Translations under genes and position numbers: made by a program | NCBI RefSeq assembly: GCF_000832125.1 | Contig: NZ_JPRK01000011.1 | Location: 124,001 to 188,000 of the forward strand | Length of the DNA: 64,000 bases | Origin: Flavobacterium hibernum | GTDB lineage: Bacteria > Bacteroidota > Bacteroidia > Flavobacteriales > Flavobacteriaceae | Direction of reading: 5' to 3' | Part shown: positions 9,270 to 18,092 of the stretch, one piece after another | Layout: the number at the start of each line of letters is the position of its first letter | How positions within the stretch are numbered: position 1 is the stretch's first letter | Notes under the pieces: generated by a model | Told to the model about the DNA's origin: nothing | The model's database searches: none | What the model saw: the letters and a program-made list of their open reading frames with translations, nothing else

Positions 9270-10037
9270 TTATGGAAAGAACATTTCGGTACCATTTTCT
9301 TCGTAGATGGTGTTTCCGGAAGCTTTTTGATCGATGAGATATCGCTTCATAAAGTTTTGATAATATTGTACATCCGGTACACTTAACCCTGGACCTCCCG
9401 GTGACATGTTAAAAATAGTGGGATCTAAATGCATTAAATCGCACATTAAATAGAATTTCTTTGCTGAAAAAGGACCAAAAAATCCGGCAACCCAACCTTT
9501 TGGTTGTGTAAGCTGATCTTCAACTGTAAGTTTAAATCGAATATAACTTATTGTTTTTTTGGTGATAACATTGATCACTTTGCTTTGCATTTTTGTGCTA
9601 AAAAATTCATTTTCTTCCAAATTCAACACTAATGTAAACTTGTTCGTTTTCATGTCGGTAGTTCTTTTTACGGTAACCGGTATGGTATCTACTTCTTTTC
9701 CTGCATGAAAAAGAATATTTTCGGGTAATGTAAAATGAGTTCCTAAAATAGCGGTGCTCGAAGGATCTACGGTAAGTTTTATTTTTCGGTCGACAGTACT
9801 TACTGTTCCCTGAACTCGTACTGCTAGTTTATAAACCTTTTCTTTGATTGAAGGATTCTCCAACCCAAAACTAAAGCCTGTACTGTCTATTACCGGATCT
9901 GTACTAAACAAAGGAAAATATGCTCTTGAAAAATAAATATTATCGGTGTCTTTATAAGTCTTTATTTCTTCCTGACTACAAGAGGATAAACCTACTAGAG
10001 ACAAAAAGATGATGCTAAAAATCAATATTTTATTCAT
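9270..10037 (-). CDS. DUF4843 domain-containing surface lipoprotein
   Basis: The 255-residue lipoprotein has a lipobox ending in SSC (C20) followed by SQEE. The motif YKDTDNIYFSR just after it is characteristic of DUF4843 proteins, which are encoded directly after SusD in many Bacteroidota loci. The body is beta-rich and the C-terminus reaches a solvent-exposed acidic tail. It most likely belongs to an outer-membrane complex with SusC, SusD and the PKD-like lipoprotein. It starts 16 bases after the SusD stop codon. The ligand is unknown. Confidence 0.85.
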   Translation of the reverse strand: MNKILIFSIIFLSLVGLSSCSQEEIKTYKDTDNIYFSRAYFPLFSTDPVIDSTGFSFGLENPSIKEKVYKLAVRVQGTVSTVDRKIKLTVDPSSTAILGTHFTLPENILFHAGKEVDTIPVTVKRTTDMKTNKFTLVLNLEENEFFSTKMQSKVINVITKKTISYIRFKLTVEDQLTQPKGWVAGFFGPFSAKKFYLMCDLMHLDPTIFNMSPGGPGLSVPDVQYYQNFMKRYLIDQKASGNTIYEENGTEMFFP

Positions 10038-10053
10038 GTTCTACTTTATTAAA

Positions 10054-11499
10054 TTATTGAAAATTAATTTCAGAATCCGGCATTGGTACTACATATTGCA
10101 CTTTACTCATGGTGATGTTTCCAGATGATGCTGAACCGTTTGGTATGGTGGAAGAATTGATTCTTTTGTAATAGAAAAACAATTGTCCCTCGCCAATAAA
10201 TTCTTTTTTGTACTCTTTGGTAACTTCTGTAGCGACCACTGCCGTTGTGCCTAAATTGGTTAATCCTCTATTGAAACGAAGTGTATTTAAAAAAGCAATT
10301 CCATCAGCTGGAACCGCAGCGGTTTCGGCGGCAATAAGATAAACTTCAGCCATTTTTAGTATCGGAATCTGAAAACGAAACGTCATTTTTTTATCGGCAA
10401 CATCTTCGTATTTGTAAAATGTTTTCTGCGTTTTTCCTCCTACAATAGGAATTTTCCAGCTTGGCAAACTTCTGTAATCATTATCGTTCGCTTCAAAAAC
10501 AGCATTTAATCTGCTTAAAATAGGTGCGTAGATTACCTGATCTTCCAGAGTAGCATCGAATAATGCTTTTTGCTTGGTATATAAGGTATAATCGCTTAGA
10601 GCAAAGAAATTTTCTGAAGAAAAGGTACGATCAGGGTTAGCTGCATTTGTTGCTTCTAAAAATGGAGTCCAGGTAAAATATGGTTTTGCTTTTAAAAAGT
10701 CTATAATTTCATTGGCTACTTTTGATGCACCTACTTTATCTCCTGAATACAATAGCGCACGCGCTTTTAAAGCTTTTACTGCCAAATGATTCATTCTTTG
10801 CGCTCTATTGGTAAAGTAATACGGATTACCATTGTATGCGTTTGTTGTTCCATATTTTCCAATGGTTAGAATTGGATCATTGGCCAAAAGTTTTAGTGAT
10901 AAATCAAGATCAGCAATAATTTTAGCCATTATTTCGTTTGCAGGCAAAATTGGGTTGTTTACGGTTTCAAATTTATCGTAGTATGGTATTCCAGGATCGC
11001 TTGGTGATACTTTATAAATAGGTCCAAACATTCTAAGCATGTCAAATTGTAACATCGCACGAATGGCAATAGCTTCACCTTTTAATAAATCGGCTTTTTC
11101 TTCAGAAACTACTCCTTTGTGTTCGTCTAAACTTTCTAAAAATTTATTTGCTGATAAAACAGTTGCAAACGCTTTTTCCCAAATAGGTGCAATGGTTGCT
11201 TTTGGTGCTTTTTCGGCATATGAATAATTTGCCAATGGAGATTGTGCAGAGTTTGATGTCATATTGTATTGTTGTCCTAAAATCTCGATGGCATCCATAG
11301 TCAATTGTCTTCCGTAAAGGCTATTAGAAACCAATTGCATATAAAGTCCATTGTGCGCATTTTGAACTCCTGCTTCTGAACTATAAATTTGTTCTTCTAA
11401 AATTTTGTCTTGTGGCACTACATCCAAAAAATCACTACAGCTAATTGCTGTTACGGATACTAGAAAAAGGCTCGCTATTTTATATATATACTTTTTCAT
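10054..11499 (-). CDS. RagB/SusD family nutrient-uptake lipoprotein
   Basis: The 481-residue protein has a lipobox with cysteine at 21 (TAISCSDFLDVVPQ). The SusD fold is evident from N-terminal SDFLDVVPQD, the helical TPR-like middle (AIAIRAMLQFDMLRMFG) and the C-terminal YVVPMPDSEI, a form of the family's usual PIP-x-x-E ending. SusD proteins form the hinged lid over the SusC barrel and bind substrate at the cell surface. It follows SusC by 5 bases, the standard order. At 481 residues it is at the short end for the family. The neighbourhood contains peptidases and no glycoside hydrolases, so a peptide-type cargo is more likely than a glycan. Confidence 0.95.
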   Translation of the reverse strand: MKKYIYKIASLFLVSVTAISCSDFLDVVPQDKILEEQIYSSEAGVQNAHNGLYMQLVSNSLYGRQLTMDAIEILGQQYNMTSNSAQSPLANYSYAEKAPKATIAPIWEKAFATVLSANKFLESLDEHKGVVSEEKADLLKGEAIAIRAMLQFDMLRMFGPIYKVSPSDPGIPYYDKFETVNNPILPANEIMAKIIADLDLSLKLLANDPILTIGKYGTTNAYNGNPYYFTNRAQRMNHLAVKALKARALLYSGDKVGASKVANEIIDFLKAKPYFTWTPFLEATNAANPDRTFSSENFFALSDYTLYTKQKALFDATLEDQVIYAPILSRLNAVFEANDNDYRSLPSWKIPIVGGKTQKTFYKYEDVADKKMTFRFQIPILKMAEVYLIAAETAAVPADGIAFLNTLRFNRGLTNLGTTAVVATEVTKEYKKEFIGEGQLFFYYKRINSSTIPNGSASSGNITMSKVQYVVPMPDSEINFQ

Positions 11500-11504
11500 A
11501 TTGA

Positions 11505-14500
11505 TTAAAATGATACGTTTAAACTAAGTGAATAGATTCTTGAAAAAGGGAAATCGATACCTCGTTCTGCTTTTATAGTAGATACTCTAAAAAATTCGTT
11601 TGCCAGAGCATTAAATCCTAATGCTGTTACTCCGTTTCTTTTTAGCCATGCTCTATCTGTTATTCTATAACCAAAACGAATAGATTCGCCTGAGATATAA
11701 TCGTCTTTCTGAATAAATCTTGATGATATTGGGGTATCGTTTTTTAAACCAATGGCTTTAAATTGTGCAATTTGCCCTGGTGTTGTCCAACGATCTGTAA
11801 AAGCTCTTGCATCCTGATTATCAAAAATATCAGCTTTTGCAATGTTCTCTACTTTATTGTATAGGGCTGAGTTGAATCTTTCGGCACCAAAACTGTAACG
11901 TACGTACAATCCAAAACTAAAGCCTTTGTAAGTAAGGTTTGTCGAAACTACTCCTGTTGCTGTTTCTCTTGAATTACCCATAACCACTTCATCTTTTTTA
12001 TCTAAAGTAAAAGTCGATTGTCCATTTTTCTTCAGGAAAACTTCCTGCCCTGTTGCAGGATCAATCCCTAACGATGGAACTGCCCAAAGGTCGTTACTGC
12101 TTGCGCCATCGTAAAATCTGGTTAAACTTGATGTTTTTTGTGCCGCAGCATTTAAAGAAGCCAGCGCATTGTTGAAACCTCCTAATTTATTATTTCCTGA
12201 TGTAGACATTAAACCTACGCCCCAAACAAAGTTGTTTTTTAAATCGTAGATAAAGTTGTAGTTAATTTTTAGCTCCAATCCTTTTGTTGTTAAATACCCA
12301 ACGTTTAACGGATAACCGTCTACACCTGTCGAAGAAGCAAGATCTATCGCTACAATTTGGGGTGACGTTTTACGGCTGTATGCTCCTATGGTAGCTGTTA
12401 ATCTGTTTCTAAACATACCAAGATCTAATCCTATAGATATGTCTTTGGTTCTTTGAGCTTCAAGATTAGGATTTGCAATTTGAGAAATCCCTAATCCTGC
12501 CCCAAAAACGTTGGTATTTGGATCGTAAGCATAAACATCATAAGATGCAAAACCTACTAAATTTTGATTTCCGGTTTGTCCCACATTCGCACGAACTTTT
12601 AAAATGTTTACGATGTCTTCGTTCATTTTGAATTCATGATTTAAATTCCATCCAAGTCCCACGCCCCAATAAGGTGAATATTTTTTGTTCGTTCCAAAAT
12701 TGGTTGCCCCCGAAATAGTTTGGGTAAAATCGAACAAAAATCTTCGATCGTAAGCGTAGTTAATTTGGTTGGTTAAATCGACACTGCGAATTAATTCCTG
12801 AAAAACTCCTGGTTTTGCATTGGGCTCATATCCAAAAGCAAATGACGGATTCCCGGGAACTCCAATTGGAAATCCTCGTAAGGCCGATAAATAAGAGTTA
12901 TTTCTCTTTTCTTCTGCCGATGCTCGAATGGTATAATTGAAAGAGTGTACGCCATTGAAAACATTAGAATATGTAGCTCCAAGGTTGGCATTCCATTTAT
13001 TGGTTATCGCTTCATTTCTGGTATAAGTTCCTTTTTCTGTTGCAATCTTACTTATAAATCGAGTATCATCCGGAGATACAAATACGGTTCCTATACTACT
13101 ATTTCTGGAAACTGATATTGCTCCTGTGCTTTTAAGATGCGAACTTATATCGTAATTGATTGCAAAGTTATTGGTGAAATTAAAGTCATTTCCTTTATCA
13201 TAACTTGGTAAAAAGACATTGTAAAGCGGATTGATAGCATGATTTACAACCACAGCCACGTTTGTTGCTAATGGTAATGAAGAACCATCTAAATAACGTG
13301 TTATCACTCCGTTTTCGTTCACTTTTGGATAATATGGACTTACTTTTGCCCAAGTTTCGAATGAACCATATTGCGATTCCTGATTGTTTCCGCCCGAAAC
13401 AAAAAAGTTATTGTTAAGGCTTAATCTATTTTTTCTGTAGTTTAATGTGGTATTATAGCCCCAAGTATTGTGCTCAGAACCTTTCATCGTTCCGGTAAGG
13501 GTTTTATAATTTCCGGCAATGTTAAATCTAAATTCTTCAGATCCTCCACCAAGAGATAAACTGTGTCCAGAAGTAATTCCCGTTTGGATAGGCTCGTTTA
13601 ACCAATAGGTATTTACGCCTCTACGAACACCGGCTAAGCGTCGATTGTATTCCTGATCCCACTTGTATTGCGTCACTGCCGTCGATCCATTTGGAGCAAT
13701 AAAAGCCCCCGACAGTCTTTCGAATTCCAGTTTTTGTTCAGCACTCATTAAATGATATACACTTAAATCTGCAAATTCATAGGAAGAATTGTAAACGTAA
13801 GAAAATTGCAATTTCCCCGGAATTGGTTTGTTGGTTTCAATAACAACAACTCCATTTGCAGAACGTGAACCGTACAACGCTGTTGAAGCAGCATCCTTAA
13901 GTAATGTGATACTCGCAATTCGATTAATATCAAGATCGACAACTTGTTGCAATGTTGTTGGAAACCCGTCTAAGATAAACAACGGCTGATTTGGGTCGTC
14001 TCTAAACTGACTGTCAACCTGGTTAGCACTTAAACTAGTTTGCCCTCTTACCTCGATAGTTGGTAAAATATTTGGATTCGATCCTACTAAATTATTATTC
14101 AAAACAATAAATGAAGGATCTAAACTTTTTAAGGCCTGAACAACGTTTTGCGTCGAAATTTGTCGTAATTCTTCCCCTTTATATATCGTTACTGCGCCCG
14201 TAATTAATTCTTTTTTACGAACAGTAACTCCGGTATTTACAGTAACACCTTCTAACTGTTTTGTTTCTTCGGTAAGACTTATATTTATTACTTTTTTATT
14301 GTTTACCGCAATAATTTCAGATCTGTGCCCAATGTACGAGAACAATAAAATTCCGTCGCTTGGTGCTGTAATCGTGTACTTTCCGTCAAAATCAGTTTGA
14401 GCAGTTGCATTTGTCCCTTTCACTTTAATGTTTACTCCGGGCAATGGTTCCTTCCTGTCATTGGTTACAGTACCGGAAATTTCAATATTTTTGGCTTGCT

Positions 14501-14888
14501 GTACAATTACTTTTTCTACACGCACTTCTTTTACTAAAATGGTGTTTCCGTTGGCAAAACTAAAATCAAAATCTTTGCTCGAAAAACTGGTTTTTAGAAG
14601 ATCATTTACTCGAATTGTACCTTTTTTTAATTGTACTTTAGGTAATTTTTTAAATAAATCTTCCTGATAAATAAAGGTGTAATTGGTTTGTTGTTTGATT
14701 ATGTCAAAAACTTCATCAACACTCACTGTTTTATCAGCTGCTATAACAATTTTTGCATTTTGAGAAAAGAGTTTTACTGGAGAAAAACCAAAAATTGTTG
14801 TGCAAAACAAGAAGATAAAGGTTCTCATAATGGTAATAATTAGCCCTCTTCTACAATAGAAAAGTGCGCTGGTTAATTTAAATTTCAT
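11505..14888 (-). CDS. SusC/RagA family TonB-linked outer-membrane importer with STN domain
   Basis: This protein has 1127 residues from the first ATG. A second ATG at residue 21 (14826-14828) gives a cleaner signal peptide. Domains in order: STN signal-transduction domain (about 45-110), carboxypeptidase-regulatory-like beta domain (ISGTVTNDRKEPLPGVNIKV, about 137-215), TonB plug with ALKSLDPSF in place of the usual GKVAGV core and TLLKDAASTALYGSRSANG, then a 22-strand barrel ending in LSLNVSF. STN-bearing transporters signal through a FecR anti-sigma to a FecI-type sigma, and exactly such a pair is encoded just upstream. It imports a substrate captured by SusD using energy from TonB-ExbBD. 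The terminator behind fecR implies a separate promoter for this gene, probably served by the ECF sigma factor. Confidence 0.95.
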   Translation of the reverse strand: MKFKLTSALFYCRRGLIITIMRTFIFLFCTTIFGFSPVKLFSQNAKIVIAADKTVSVDEVFDIIKQQTNYTFIYQEDLFKKLPKVQLKKGTIRVNDLLKTSFSSKDFDFSFANGNTILVKEVRVEKVIVQQAKNIEISGTVTNDRKEPLPGVNIKVKGTNATAQTDFDGKYTITAPSDGILLFSYIGHRSEIIAVNNKKVINISLTEETKQLEGVTVNTGVTVRKKELITGAVTIYKGEELRQISTQNVVQALKSLDPSFIVLNNNLVGSNPNILPTIEVRGQTSLSANQVDSQFRDDPNQPLFILDGFPTTLQQVVDLDINRIASITLLKDAASTALYGSRSANGVVVIETNKPIPGKLQFSYVYNSSYEFADLSVYHLMSAEQKLEFERLSGAFIAPNGSTAVTQYKWDQEYNRRLAGVRRGVNTYWLNEPIQTGITSGHSLSLGGGSEEFRFNIAGNYKTLTGTMKGSEHNTWGYNTTLNYRKNRLSLNNNFFVSGGNNQESQYGSFETWAKVSPYYPKVNENGVITRYLDGSSLPLATNVAVVVNHAINPLYNVFLPSYDKGNDFNFTNNFAINYDISSHLKSTGAISVSRNSSIGTVFVSPDDTRFISKIATEKGTYTRNEAITNKWNANLGATYSNVFNGVHSFNYTIRASAEEKRNNSYLSALRGFPIGVPGNPSFAFGYEPNAKPGVFQELIRSVDLTNQINYAYDRRFLFDFTQTISGATNFGTNKKYSPYWGVGLGWNLNHEFKMNEDIVNILKVRANVGQTGNQNLVGFASYDVYAYDPNTNVFGAGLGISQIANPNLEAQRTKDISIGLDLGMFRNRLTATIGAYSRKTSPQIVAIDLASSTGVDGYPLNVGYLTTKGLELKINYNFIYDLKNNFVWGVGLMSTSGNNKLGGFNNALASLNAAAQKTSSLTRFYDGASSNDLWAVPSLGIDPATGQEVFLKKNGQSTFTLDKKDEVVMGNSRETATGVVSTNLTYKGFSFGLYVRYSFGAERFNSALYNKVENIAKADIFDNQDARAFTDRWTTPGQIAQFKAIGLKNDTPISSRFIQKDDYISGESIRFGYRITDRAWLKRNGVTALGFNALANEFFRVSTIKAERGIDFPFSRIYSLSLNVSF

Positions 14889-14945
14889 AAATTTACATGT
14901 TAATTGGTTGGTCGGTTGTTAAAATGGATTAATTGATTAATACTC

Positions 14946-14998
14946 AAAAAAGGGATAAAGCGCGGTACCGTCGGAAGTCTAAACTTTAATCCCTTTTC
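14946..14998 (-). terminator. Terminator between fecR-like and susC-like genes
   Basis: Read on the minus strand, AAAAGGGATTAAAG pairs with CTTTATCCCTTTT across a GC-containing loop, with one bulged base, and is followed by a run of six T. It begins only four bases after the FecR stop codon. It looks like a genuine intrinsic terminator that uncouples the sigma/anti-sigma genes from the transporter operon. Confidence 0.75.
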
Positions 14999-15001
14999 TT
15001 T

Positions 15002-16147
15002 TTATTTCAATATTACTTTATGGTCTTTTATCTCATAGGCATTAATAAAATTAATATTCTTGATGGTTGTTAATATGTCTTCCAGTTTTTGATTCTTATT
15101 CAAAACTCCGTTAAATTTCACATTCCCTAAGGCTGGATCCGCAAATACAATATCCACATCGTACCAGCGTGATAATACTTTTGCAATATCTTTTAGTGGC
15201 ATTCCTTTAAACACAAATAATCCTTTTCGCCAGGAAATTTCGTTGTACACATCTACTTTCGATATTGAAATGGTATTGCTATTGAAGTTTATTTTAGATT
15301 GTTGACTTGGCTCTAAAAATTCTTTTACCGTTGCATTACTTATAGCCACTTTACCTTTTACTAATGTCGTATACATTGAAGTTTCGTCACGATAAGCTTT
15401 AATATTAAACTCAGTCCCTATAACTTCAACATTTTGCGATTGTGTTTTTACTTTAAATCTCGAACCTTTATGTTTCGTACTTGGCGACACTTCAAAATAA
15501 GCTTCACCATAGACTAACTCGATTTGGCGGATTTCACCATCGACAAAAGCAACAGGATATTTTAATTGCGACTCAGAGTTTAACCAAACTTTTGTACTAT
15601 CAGCCAATTGTATAAAAAACTGTCCGCCTCTTGGTATCGTTAGTGTATTGTTTGAAATAGCTTTAGTTACGTTTTTTGAATTGTAAACTATCTTTTCACC
15701 ATTGCTCGAAACATTTCCTGTTGTGTAAGTTTCTCCTTTTTCTAATGCAATTACAGATCCGTCTTCTAATGTTAAAGTAGCTTTATCACTACCAATCTCA
15801 ATTTTTTTATTTACAGCAACCGGTAAAGTCCCTTTTGTAGTTTTATCGACATTAAATAATAATGTAAGCGAAATAAGCATTAAAACAGATGCTGCCGCAA
15901 TTACTTTAAAAGTAGATCTTGTATAAAATGGTCTTATTGGTATTACCTTAACTTTTTCAGCTTTTAATGTATCCTGAATTCTATTCAGCATTTTATTTTG
16001 AACTTCGTCTTTTACTCCCAAATCTTCGTTCCAATCCGGAGCATTTTGAAAACTCTCAAAATAATTCACCAAAAACTTATCCTCCTCCAAATTGGTTTCC
16101 CCAGAAAGATATCTGTTCAGTAATACCAAAAATTCGTCTTTTTTCAT
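15002..16147 (-). CDS. FecR family anti-sigma/sigma regulator
   Basis: The 381-residue protein has a cytoplasmic N-terminal region (about 1-85) that binds the sigma factor. One membrane segment lies near residues 86-104. A FecR domain follows in the periplasm (about 165-275, with LTIPRGGQFFIQLADSTKVWLNSES and the YFEVSP motif). The C-terminal DUF4974 (about 310-381) resembles an STN fold and contacts the transporter's STN domain. It relays substrate occupancy of the SusC-like transporter to the ECF sigma factor encoded 200 bp upstream. An intrinsic terminator follows its stop codon. The 200-bp gap before it holds no gene that I can see. Confidence 0.93.
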   Translation of the reverse strand: MKKDEFLVLLNRYLSGETNLEEDKFLVNYFESFQNAPDWNEDLGVKDEVQNKMLNRIQDTLKAEKVKVIPIRPFYTRSTFKVIAAASVLMLISLTLLFNVDKTTKGTLPVAVNKKIEIGSDKATLTLEDGSVIALEKGETYTTGNVSSNGEKIVYNSKNVTKAISNNTLTIPRGGQFFIQLADSTKVWLNSESQLKYPVAFVDGEIRQIELVYGEAYFEVSPSTKHKGSRFKVKTQSQNVEVIGTEFNIKAYRDETSMYTTLVKGKVAISNATVKEFLEPSQQSKINFNSNTISISKVDVYNEISWRKGLFVFKGMPLKDIAKVLSRWYDVDIVFADPALGNVKFNGVLNKNQKLEDILTTIKNINFINAYEIKDHKVILK

Positions 16148-16347
16148 TCTTTATTAAAATTAATTGCGAGGTTATATAGTAAGTAAACAAAAAGCCATCT
16201 ACCCCCTAGTCGAGATATAACTTTTTTTTATATTTTTTGAAAATTCTATATAAAAACTCAAAAAAATAAGAAAATTTTTATGCTAAAAACCAAAAAACCT
16301 AATACATTATTTAATCTGCTACTTTGAGATTTACAGAAAATAACTGC

Positions 16348-16944
16348 TTACTTAAAAAGATTTTTTGACAACCATAAAACCATAGCCATACTGGCAGAAG
16401 TTCCCATAGAAAGCCGAATAACGTGAAGCGCTTTTGTAATATGATTTTCGACTGTTTTTGTAGAAATATCCAAGCGTTCGGCAATTTCTTTATGTGATAA
16501 TTGCTCTTCTCTACTTAGTTTATAAACTAACTGACATTTTTCGGGAAGCGCTTGTACGATTGAATTAATTTGATCCAAAAGCTCATCGTGCATCAGTTGA
16601 GTTTCGGGAGTTGAGTACTGAAAACGTTTATCTAAATCCTCAAAAAGTTCAACATGAATTTTATCTTTATTCTTTTTAAACTGATTAAAAACCTGATATC
16701 TGGCGCAAGCATACATATAACCTTTCAAAGAAATATTAATTTCAAGCTTTTCACGGTTATGCCAAATATTCATAAAGATATCCTGAATAATATCCTCGCA
16801 CAACTCCTTGTCTTTTAATACATTATAAGAGGAAACAAATAAAGATTGCCAAAATTTATTGTATAATTCAGTCAACGCAGACTCATCCCCATTTCGCAGG
16901 CGATTGATTAAAATTATATCACTATTTAAATCTGATTTTGACAA
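16348..16944 (-). CDS. ECF RNA polymerase sigma factor, Bacteroidota FecI type (TTG start)
   Basis: The 198-residue protein has sigma region 2 at about 20-85 (LYNKFWQSLFVSSYN, CEDIIQDIFMNIW) and region 4 at about 125-185. Region 4 contains the helix-turn-helix LSHKEIAERLDISTKTVENHI. The start is TTG (16942-16944) with an in-frame TAA immediately before it and no ATG before region 2, so weak initiation may keep the level low. The hydrophobic C-terminal tail (SMAMVLWLSKNLF) occurs in this subfamily. It should direct transcription of the SusC-led operon when released by the FecR protein. A TAnnTTTG element lies 30 bases upstream of the start. Confidence 0.93.
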   Translation of the reverse strand: MSKSDLNSDIILINRLRNGDESALTELYNKFWQSLFVSSYNVLKDKELCEDIIQDIFMNIWHNREKLEINISLKGYMYACARYQVFNQFKKNKDKIHVELFEDLDKRFQYSTPETQLMHDELLDQINSIVQALPEKCQLVYKLSREEQLSHKEIAERLDISTKTVENHITKALHVIRLSMGTSASMAMVLWLSKNLFK

Positions 16945-16973
16945 TTAGTTCTTTTGAAAAAATTTATTTTGAG

Positions 16974-16981
16974 CAAACATA
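16974..16981 (-). promoter_or_regulatory. Candidate -7 element for the ECF sigma gene
   Basis: On the minus strand the bases read TATGTTTG, matching the Bacteroidota -7 consensus TAnnTTTG, 30 bases before the TTG start. No convincing TTTG -33 element is found at the right distance. Confidence 0.4.
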
Positions 16982-17293
16982 ATAAAATAATTCAATAAAT
17001 TTAATTTGGTAGTAGCCAAGAGCTTCTGTTCTAATAATGCCAAACCTCTTTAAACTCTACCAATTTTATCGATATTTAAATTTAATCTAGAAATAATGTA
17101 TGAAATTTTTAAATTCTTAATTCTTTCCTGTTATAAAAACAGATTTCTTAACACCTTTTCAATACTAAAGTTTGTTGTGTTTTTTTTCGGTTAATTTTTG
17201 AAAATAAAATGTCTGTAGTTAATTTCTTTAAATTTAAAATTTGGAAGTTTTTTGATTGTAATAAAAGGAATATTAAAAGTTTTGTTCTAATTG

Positions 17294-17322
17294 TTGAACA
17301 TATTCTTTTAACCTAAATTTGT
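17294..17322 (+). promoter_or_regulatory. Candidate promoter for lipoprotein gene at 17380
   Basis: GTTG (17294-17297), 17 bases, then TAAATTTG (17315-17322): a near-consensus TTTG/TAnnTTTG promoter of the Bacteroidota type, 57 bases before the ATG. Confidence 0.55.
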
Positions 17323-17379
17323 TTAATAAAATGAGCTTAGATTTCTCTAAAGTAAAAAAAAACTAAAAAAAGTGGACGA

Positions 17380-17904
17380 ATGAAGAAACTAATACTGTGT
17401 GTTATTGGAATAATATTTATCGGTTGTTCATCCACTAAATATAAGCAAATCGAAAATCTTAAACATAGTGCTAAAGACAGTAAATGCTCAATTGTTACAT
17501 CGAATAAAAATTTCTTTCCTTTAAAAGAAGTGCTTAAGAAACTGGATACTGAAATAAGTAGTAATTTTTTAGCTATTTTTTCTTGGGTAAATCATTTACC
17601 TCGAGCGGGTACAAATGATTTTCAATGTTTGATATATGACTACTACAAAGAACTCATTTATTATACATATAATAAAGAGCAAGATATATATGATATAAAA
17701 ATCAGCATCACAGATACAAGTAAATTTTATACCGAAAAACTTATTTTAAAAAACTATCTTTCATTAGATACAGCCAATTCTTCAAAATTATACAAACTAA
17801 AATTTCAATCTGCAGAAATTGGAACGGATTATAATTTATTAGATTTAAAGAAACATAAAATTTTATGCTTTAAGAACATCGTCCTTGATCAAAATGAAAA
17901 ATAG
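17380..17904 (+). CDS. Hypothetical lipoprotein
   Basis: The 174-residue protein starts with a short lipoprotein signal ending in FIGCSS (lipid cysteine at residue 16). The mature part alternates hydrophobic and charged residues, with many tyrosines and lysines, and no domain I recognise. It is a single-gene unit: its own promoter candidate is upstream and an AT-only 12-bp inverted repeat (17911-17922 with 17943-17954) lies just after the stop. A degenerate tRNA-like sequence on the other strand begins 87 bases downstream. Its role is unknown. Confidence 0.75.
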   Translation: MKKLILCVIGIIFIGCSSTKYKQIENLKHSAKDSKCSIVTSNKNFFPLKEVLKKLDTEISSNFLAIFSWVNHLPRAGTNDFQCLIYDYYKELIYYTYNKEQDIYDIKISITDTSKFYTEKLILKNYLSLDTANSSKLYKLKFQSAEIGTDYNLLDLKKHKILCFKNIVLDQNEK

Positions 17905-17910
17905 TAAATA

Positions 17911-17954
17911 AATATTATTGTTATTTTTTTAATCTAAACAACAACAATAATATT
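17911..17954 (+). terminator. AT-rich inverted repeat after the lipoprotein gene
   Basis: AATATTATTGTT (17911-17922) is exactly complementary to 17943-17954 with a 20-base loop that contains a T-run. It is placed where a terminator is expected but has almost no GC pairs, so it is a weak candidate. Confidence 0.4.
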
Positions 17955-17990
17955 CTAGTCACCTAGGTATTTGAGGCTTTATTTTTTTTG

Positions 17991-18065
17991 TAATAAGCGC
18001 AGAAGGATTCGAACCTTCGACCGTCCCGATTGAAAATAGGGATGCTCTATCTAGCTGATCTATAA
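17991..18065 (-). pseudogene. Degenerate tRNA-like sequence, copy 1
   Basis: On the minus strand there is a perfect T-arm (GAAGG-TTCGAAT-CCTTC). The anticodon arm has a 7-base loop TTTTCAA and one mismatched stem pair (CCCTA with TCGGG). The D-arm is damaged (ATCAGCTAGATAGAG). The 3' side of the acceptor (TGCGCTT) has no complementary 5' side, and there is no CCA. It is therefore a tRNA relic, not a working gene. It is roughly 85% identical, in the same orientation, to the copy at 22086-22165, and the similarity continues into the T-rich tail. Confidence 0.7.
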
Positions 18066-18092
18066 ATCTCTTTATTTTAAACAGCGCAAAAT

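Larger units (their letters stand above)
16945..17379. other. Divergent intergenic region, 435 bp
   Basis: This AT-rich spacer lies between the sigma-factor gene (minus) and a lipoprotein gene (plus). It holds one candidate promoter for each direction, listed separately. I see no ORF, RNA gene or repeat in the remainder. Confidence 0.6.

Noticed and set aside
7744..11499. A polysaccharide utilisation locus
   Set aside because: SusCD and accessory lipoproteins are present but no glycoside hydrolase, lyase, sulfatase or carbohydrate esterase is found; peptidases take their place.
17991..18065. A functional tRNA gene
   Set aside because: The acceptor stem has no 5' partner, the D-arm is broken and one anticodon-stem pair is mismatched, so it is listed as a pseudogene.
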